A stretch of 16,725 nucleotides of DNA, taken from assembly GCA_023230985.1 (NCBI GenBank), contig JALNWH010000036.1, positions 1 to 16,725 of the forward strand, in the 5' to 3' direction. Origin of the DNA: Bacillota bacterium (GTDB lineage: Bacteria > Bacillota > Clostridia > Lutisporales > Lutisporaceae). The translations under genes were made by a program, and so were the position numbers. The notes under the pieces are model-generated. The model made no database searches and was not told where the DNA came from. It worked only from the letters and a program-made list of their open reading frames with translations. Shown here in pieces: positions 12,633-16,725 of the stretch (positions are counted from its first letter, which is position 1; each line of letters opens with the position of its first letter).

Positions 12633-13316
12633 CTATATTTTAAATCTATAGCCTGCTCCCCATACGGTTTCAATATATTGACCGCCGTCGAGGCTTGCTT
12701 CTAACTTTTCTCTTATTCTTGCTATATGTACAGTTATGGTAGATGCATCAGAAAAGAAATCATAACCCCAAACCCTTTCTAATAGCTGCTCTTTACTAAA
12801 AACTATATTCGGGTTTTCAGCCAAGAACAAAAGTAAATCGAATTCTTTTTGTGTTAGAAATATTTCTTTATCATCTATATAAACTCTTCTGTCCCTTTTA
12901 TCTATTGATAATGCCCCGACAGTTATAAGTTTTATTTTGGTGCTTTCATTAAATCTTTCATAGGTCTTTATATGGCTATTCACCCTGGCTACCAATTCTC
13001 CCATGCTAAAAGGTTTGGTTATATAGTCATCAGCCCCTAAATTAAGCCCTTTTATTTTATATAATTCATCAGATTTTGCGGATACAATAAGTATGGGTAT
13101 TTCTTTTGTATCGGATATTTCCTTTAATATTTGAAAACCGTCCTTCTCCGGAAGCATCAGGTCTAAAATAATTAAACTAAAGCCTTCATTTTTTATGCAC
13201 TCAAGACCGGCATTTCCGTCATATACACATTTAACTTCGTAGCCGCTCATTTCCAAATAATCCTTTTGAATTTCCGATATACTCTTATCATCCTCTATTA
13301 TTAAAATCCTTCTCAT
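12633..13316 (-). CDS. OmpR/PhoB-family response regulator
   Basis: A 227-residue two-component regulator. Receiver domain 1-115: acidic pocket E8, D9, D10; phospho-acceptor D52 in LIILDLMLPEKDG; S79 and K101 (ITKPF) as switch and conserved lysine. The C-terminal winged-helix DNA-binding domain (about 130-227) has LTQKEFDLLLFLAENPN, FSKEQLLERVWGYDF, ASTITVHIARIREKLE and VWGAGYRFKI. Its ATG overlaps the kinase stop as ATGA, so the two are translationally coupled. It probably controls its own cluster in response to the linked kinase; the target sites cannot be seen because the cluster's promoter lies outside the window. Confidence 0.95.
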   Translation of the reverse strand: MRRILIIEDDKSISEIQKDYLEMSGYEVKCVYDGNAGLECIKNEGFSLIILDLMLPEKDGFQILKEISDTKEIPILIVSAKSDELYKIKGLNLGADDYITKPFSMGELVARVNSHIKTYERFNESTKIKLITVGALSIDKRDRRVYIDDKEIFLTQKEFDLLLFLAENPNIVFSKEQLLERVWGYDFFSDASTITVHIARIREKLEASLDGGQYIETVWGAGYRFKI

Positions 13317-14635
13317 ATTACCTCTTCCTCTTTTTTTGCCTTTTTTAAAGATATCATAACAGAAGCTCCTTTACTCTCTTCGCTGATTATCCATATTCGT
13401 CCCCCTAAGCCTTCTACAATTTGTTTTGCAATTGCAAGACCTAAGCCGGATGAGCCCTTGACCTCCCTTGCAGTATCTAACCTATAAAATCTTTCAAAGA
13501 CATGGGGCAACTCTTTTTCGCTTATTCCCCTACCATTATCCTTAAACTCTATAATAACAGAAGAATGGGTTTCTCTCAAAATTACTCTTAGCAGACCTTC
13601 ACCCGTTTTAATGCTTTTTTGAGCATTCTCCATAATATTTTGAACCACTCTATTAAATTTTTCTATATCTATAGATACAAAGGATTCAGCCATTAATTTA
13701 TTTTCAAAAGCTATTGCCTTATTTTCTTTCAAAAAGCCTTCACTATGATCTAAAATACAGTCTTCAATGTATTCATTTATGGAAACCTCATCCTTTTTAA
13801 ATACCATTTGGTTTAAATCAAGCTTAGAATACAACAGTAAATCTTCTATCATTGTATTTATCATCTTTGTTTTTTCGACGGCCTTTAATAAATAGTATTC
13901 TTTCTTTTCCTCCGTATCGGCAACACCGTCCAATACACCATCAATATACCCTCTAATAGCTGTTACAGGAGTTTTTAAATCATGAGAAATGCTTGATATG
14001 AGAAATTTCCTATTATCATCAATCTTTTGCTGATAATATATACTGTTTTTTAGCTGAAGGCGCAATTCCTCTATAGCAATACCTAATTCTTTAATCTCTC
14101 CGTAACCGCTATCTGCAATAGCCTCTTCAAGCTCACCGATTCTTAAGTTTTCCATATCTTTTGTTAAATCAATAATAGGGTTAATAATATTCTTCATATT
14201 TTCCTTTTGTACAATTATACAGGCAATAACAAAAACAATGAGAAAAACCGTAAAGAGAAAAATCGAGAGGGACTTATAAAAGCCGGAGATATCCTGAATC
14301 TGACTAAGAATTATTATTTTATAATCAATTCCATCTCTCATATAATTCTCTAATTTTATTCTATATCTATTACCTTCATATTCATAATAACTGCTTTCAA
14401 TACTGACATTCATTAATATTTCTTTAATATTGAACATGGCAAGATCTTCACTATTATAAACAATATTATCTCTTTCCATAACAATAGTAATTGTTTGTCC
14501 CATGCCTTTATACGCATGGGATTCCTTTAATAATTTATAAAAATAATTATATAAAAGACCGGCGGAGCCGGTGATAATAATAGCGCTAAGTAAAATTGAT
14601 ATGCTTTGTATTAAAAACCTTTGCTTTAGCTTCAT
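13313..14635 (-). CDS. Membrane sensor histidine kinase
   Basis: A 440-residue kinase with two membrane spans (about 8-30 and 120-142) flanking an external sensing region of about 90 residues, then a HAMP-like linker (about 145-200). The dimerisation/phosphotransfer box SSISHDLKTPVTAIRGYIDG has phospho-His218. ATP-binding motifs: N box VVQNIMENAQKS (N337), G1 DNGRG (366-370), F box FERFYR, and G2 GSSGLGLAIA (394-403). The sizeable external region distinguishes it from the BceS-type kinases, which have almost none. It lies 9 bp after the permease gene and overlaps the regulator gene, so all belong to one operon. The signal is unknown; the linked ABC transporter suggests a cell-envelope antibiotic or peptide. 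Confidence 0.94.
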   Translation of the reverse strand: MKLKQRFLIQSISILLSAIIITGSAGLLYNYFYKLLKESHAYKGMGQTITIVMERDNIVYNSEDLAMFNIKEILMNVSIESSYYEYEGNRYRIKLENYMRDGIDYKIIILSQIQDISGFYKSLSIFLFTVFLIVFVIACIIVQKENMKNIINPIIDLTKDMENLRIGELEEAIADSGYGEIKELGIAIEELRLQLKNSIYYQQKIDDNRKFLISSISHDLKTPVTAIRGYIDGVLDGVADTEEKKEYYLLKAVEKTKMINTMIEDLLLYSKLDLNQMVFKKDEVSINEYIEDCILDHSEGFLKENKAIAFENKLMAESFVSIDIEKFNRVVQNIMENAQKSIKTGEGLLRVILRETHSSVIIEFKDNGRGISEKELPHVFERFYRLDTAREVKGSSGLGLAIAKQIVEGLGGRIWIISEESKGASVMISLKKAKKEEEVI

Positions 14636-14644
14636 ACAATCAAC

Positions 14645-15388
14645 CTAAATATCCTTTCTCTCAAACAAATAACAGCCCCCTGCTGTCAGCATTATGCTAT
14701 AGCCCAGCAAAATTAGTAAAACCCTGAGAATTTTGCTAAAGTTTATGTAGCTACCCAAAACCAATCTATACCAATCAAAATTAGATGTAAATAGAAAGCT
14801 TCTAATATTCGGAAAAACCAAGCTTAAACCGTTCAGCAATAAAAATATAAAAATTGAAATCATAAAAGCAGAGGTTGTTCCTTTTGATATAATAGAAATT
14901 AATGCAATGACTAAAGCAAAAACAAAGATTGGCATAAAAGCCATAGTATAGGATGCAAATATTCTTAATAAATTTGGGAAATTCCTATTAATAATGGCAG
15001 AGGAAATAGCTGATATTATCATAACAAAATACAAATTCCCTAATATTAAAGTTGCGGCAGCAAGGATTTTACTTAAAAACACCTTTAACCTTGATGCGGG
15101 GCTCGTTAGAGTAATCTTTATTGTCTGATCAGCAAACTCTCCCGCAAACATATCTACACATATGAATATAGTAAAAAGGGGGAAAAGAGAGTAGATAAGT
15201 ATAGACAAAACCATTATTGAAAATTCTGAGCTGCCTGTCACCCGTATCCCTGAAAAACTATTCAACAAATAAACCCCTGACATTGCCCCTAAAACAAATA
15301 CAACTGAAAGCGCCATTAATATAACGGGCTTTTTCCTATTTAATATCTTCATAATTTCATTTTTATAAGCTGCCTTAAGAAGCTCCAT
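14645..15388 (-). CDS. ABC-2 type transporter permease
   Basis: A 247-residue membrane protein with about six spans, in the pattern of ABC-2/BcrB-like permeases. Its short N-terminal cytoplasmic part (LKAAYKNEIMKILNRKK) precedes span 1, and after span 2 comes the typical cytosolic segment FADQTIKITLTSPASRLKVF, which contacts the ATPase. GAGGT lies shortly before the ATG. The start overlaps the end of the ATPase gene by 14 bp, so the two proteins are coupled and should form one transporter. The size and arrangement recall bacitracin (BcrAB) and lantibiotic-immunity (LanEFG) exporters; the substrate is not determinable here. Confidence 0.88.
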   Translation of the reverse strand: MELLKAAYKNEIMKILNRKKPVILMALSVVFVLGAMSGVYLLNSFSGIRVTGSSEFSIMVLSILIYSLFPLFTIFICVDMFAGEFADQTIKITLTSPASRLKVFLSKILAAATLILGNLYFVMIISAISSAIINRNFPNLLRIFASYTMAFMPIFVFALVIALISIISKGTTSAFMISIFIFLLLNGLSLVFPNIRSFLFTSNFDWYRLVLGSYINFSKILRVLLILLGYSIMLTAGGCYLFERKDI

Positions 15389-16100
15389 TTACATCAACCT
15401 CGCTTAAATAGTAATTCTCTAAAGATGAATAGTCTCTCAGAATATCCTTAGTATCTTTGACAGCCAAAAGCCTTCCGTCATATAAAATTCCAACCTTGTC
15501 ACATATAAGCTCTATATCGTGGATTAAATGGCTGGATATAAAAAAGGTTGTATCTTTATCCTTTGATAGGTTTGTTATAAGCTTTCTCATTTGAAACATA
15601 CCTTCTACATCCAGTCCGTTAAACGGCTCGTCCAAAATCAAAATATTTGGATTTGACAAAAATGCCATGGCAATGCCAAGCCTTTGTTTCATCCCTAAGG
15701 AATAGTTTTTTATTTTTTCATTCCTATATTTTAAAAGCCCCGTAATATCTAAGGTTTTATCTATTTGTTTGTCATCAAGACTATTATAAAATCTGCTGCG
15801 CAATCTCATATTTTCATAAGCTGTCAAATAAGGAAATGGTACTATTTTCTCAATCATACAGCCAACATTTTTCATCGCTTGTTCATAAGCCGTCAAAACA
15901 CTAAATCCGCTTATTATAACATCCCCTGCGTCTGCCTTCATAAGCCCTACCATAATTTTCATTGCAGTAGTTTTACCTGAACCGTTGGGACCCAAAAGCC
16001 CGAAAATTTCGCCCCTCCCAACCTTTAAATTAATATCTCCAATACCACGATTATTTTTATACTTTTTTGACAGGTTTTCAATCACAATTGCTGTATCCAA
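15375..16100 (-). CDS. ABC transporter ATP-binding protein (BcrA/lantibiotic-immunity type)
   Basis: A 241-residue ATPase when started at the TTG at 16100. The start is chosen because AGGAGG lies 7 nt upstream of it; a frame open to an ATG at 16154 would add 18 residues, encoded partly by a strong hairpin, with no ribosome site. Motifs (TTG numbering): Walker A GPNGSGKTT (37-45), an E84 in IEKIVPFPYLTAYEN at the Q-loop position (the IExPxxYPxLTAxEN pattern is common in the BcrA group), signature YSLGMKQR (133-140), Walker B ILILDEPFNGLD (153-164), and switch His191. It energises the overlapping permease, probably exporting a membrane-active antibiotic or peptide, or a toxin the cell itself meets. 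Confidence 0.92.
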   Translation of the reverse strand: MDTAIVIENLSKKYKNNRGIGDINLKVGRGEIFGLLGPNGSGKTTAMKIMVGLMKADAGDVIISGFSVLTAYEQAMKNVGCMIEKIVPFPYLTAYENMRLRSRFYNSLDDKQIDKTLDITGLLKYRNEKIKNYSLGMKQRLGIAMAFLSNPNILILDEPFNGLDVEGMFQMRKLITNLSKDKDTTFFISSHLIHDIELICDKVGILYDGRLLAVKDTKDILRDYSSLENYYLSEVDVNGAS

Positions 16101-16126
16101 TTTCAGTCCTCCTTCTAAACTGTTTA

Positions 16127-16157
16127 AAGGTGCAAAGGCAAGAACCCTTTGCACCTT
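16127..16157 (-). terminator. Attenuator- or terminator-like hairpin upstream of the ABC operon
   Basis: AAGGTGCAAAGG (16127-16138) and CCTTTGCACCTT (16146-16157) are exactly complementary, 12 bp, loop 7. It stands between the stop of the upstream gene and the ABC ribosome site. The following TTTAAAC gives only a short T run, so partial termination or mRNA end stabilisation is as likely as full termination. Confidence 0.55.
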
Positions 16158-16163
16158 CGGCTT

Positions 16164-16725
16164 CTATTCAAATATCCTGATAAAATAATTATTAAAACCA
16201 TCCTCATTATGTGTATAGGAGTAACCTCCGTTTTCCTCATCTATTTCGACGTCAAAGGATATATTTATGTTTTGCATATCATGTCTGTGAATAATTCCCT
16301 TTTTATTTTCACCATTATTATCTTTATATCGAATAATTGAATAATGATTGGGATTATCATCGTAATTCGAGTAGAATTCAAAGCTCTTTGTGTTTTCAAC
16401 TTCATATCCGTCATTATATATTTCATAATACTTGCCTTTTAAATTTCCATTCTCAGCAGAGTTGATTTCAACAAATCTTTCCCCCACCTTTTTAAAGGCG
16501 TTATCCTTTACTAATACAATATCATTTTTATATTTCCCCACATATTTATCATCAAATTCAACACCTTCTTTAGTGTATGTAACCTTTTTACCTTCTAAAT
16601 TTGGAGCTTTTACTATTGTGGTATTAATATCCTTTATATCCATTGAAAAGTCAAAGGTGTAAATATGTTCAATGCCTTCACTATCCTTAGCCGATATACT
16701 TGCAGTGAAGATACCGCTTTCTAAA
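16164..16725 (-). CDS. Unassigned protein, C-terminal part (5' end outside window)
   Basis: The frame is open from the window edge to a TAG at 16164, giving at least 186 residues. I do not recognise the family. The visible part is soluble, acidic and strand-rich, with repeated polar segments (ESGIFTASISAKDSEGIEHI, VGKYKNDIVLVKDNAFKKVG, KSFEFYSNYDDNPNHYSIIR) and a Gly/Glu-rich end. No membrane segment or catalytic motif is evident. The pattern would suit an extracytoplasmic domain, such as the C-terminal part of a membrane-anchored regulatory or lipoprotein, but this is a guess. It precedes the ABC genes by about 60 bp with a hairpin between, so it may share their transcript in part. Confidence 0.55.
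   Translation of the reverse strand, partial: LESGIFTASISAKDSEGIEHIYTFDFSMDIKDINTTIVKAPNLEGKKVTYTKEGVEFDDKYVGKYKNDIVLVKDNAFKKVGERFVEINSAENGNLKGKYYEIYNDGYEVENTKSFEFYSNYDDNPNHYSIIRYKDNNGENKKGIIHRHDMQNINISFDVEIDEENGGYSYTHNEDGFNNYFIRIFE

Overview
The window looks like a chromosomal stretch of a low-GC, Gram-positive anaerobe of the class Clostridia. The reasons are AT-rich DNA, strong AGGAGG-type ribosome binding sites, S-layer homology (SLH) proteins, a DUF5320-type glycine-rich protein, and protein families typical of that class. No species can be named from the sequence alone.

Layout. Positions 1-4755 hold mostly single housekeeping or accessory genes on the plus strand: the end of a Na+/phosphate cotransporter with a PhoU domain, a phage-type amidase, a MoaE-like protein, a MATE efflux pump (with a small convergent minus-strand gene), a DUF5320 protein behind a strong promoter with a duplicated 10-mer, and tadA. 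A tRNA-Ser(CGA) gene follows at 4772-4859.

Positions 4804-8156 form a decayed integrative element inserted in the 3' half of that tRNA-Ser gene. The anticodon loop to CCA end of the tRNA (56 bp) is repeated at 8101-8156 with six mismatches, all G/C in the tRNA and A/T in the displaced copy. Inside, on the minus strand and starting 15 bp from the tRNA, are wrecks of a tyrosine integrase (three in-frame stops and loss of most of the catalytic domain), a ParB gene (nonsense codon) and the middle of a ParA gene. The only intact genes are abiEi and abiEii, a type IV toxin-antitoxin / abortive infection pair, overlapping as TAATG. Their promoter is bracketed by two inverted repeats with the same geometry (ACCGA-N16-TCGGT), matching the known mode of AbiEi autorepression. 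The element has therefore lost mobility and segregation genes but kept its defence/addiction module.

Positions 8262-11026 form a two-gene secreted operon: a small three-SLH protein, then a 720-residue CHAP-domain protein with a zinc-ribbon-like segment, an SH3-like segment, two InlB B-repeats and an unassigned C-terminal region. A LysE/ArgO-family exporter and a HemG-like flavodoxin-domain protein follow.

Positions 12633-16725 are one minus-strand cluster: an unassigned protein (5' end outside the window), an ABC ATPase (probable TTG start), an ABC-2 permease, a histidine kinase and an OmpR-family response regulator, with overlaps at two junctions. It resembles bacitracin/lantibiotic-type self-protection or cell-envelope-stress modules. 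Between it and the convergent flavodoxin gene is a compact hairpin-rich interval with a minus-strand extended -10 element that could be a small structured transcript.
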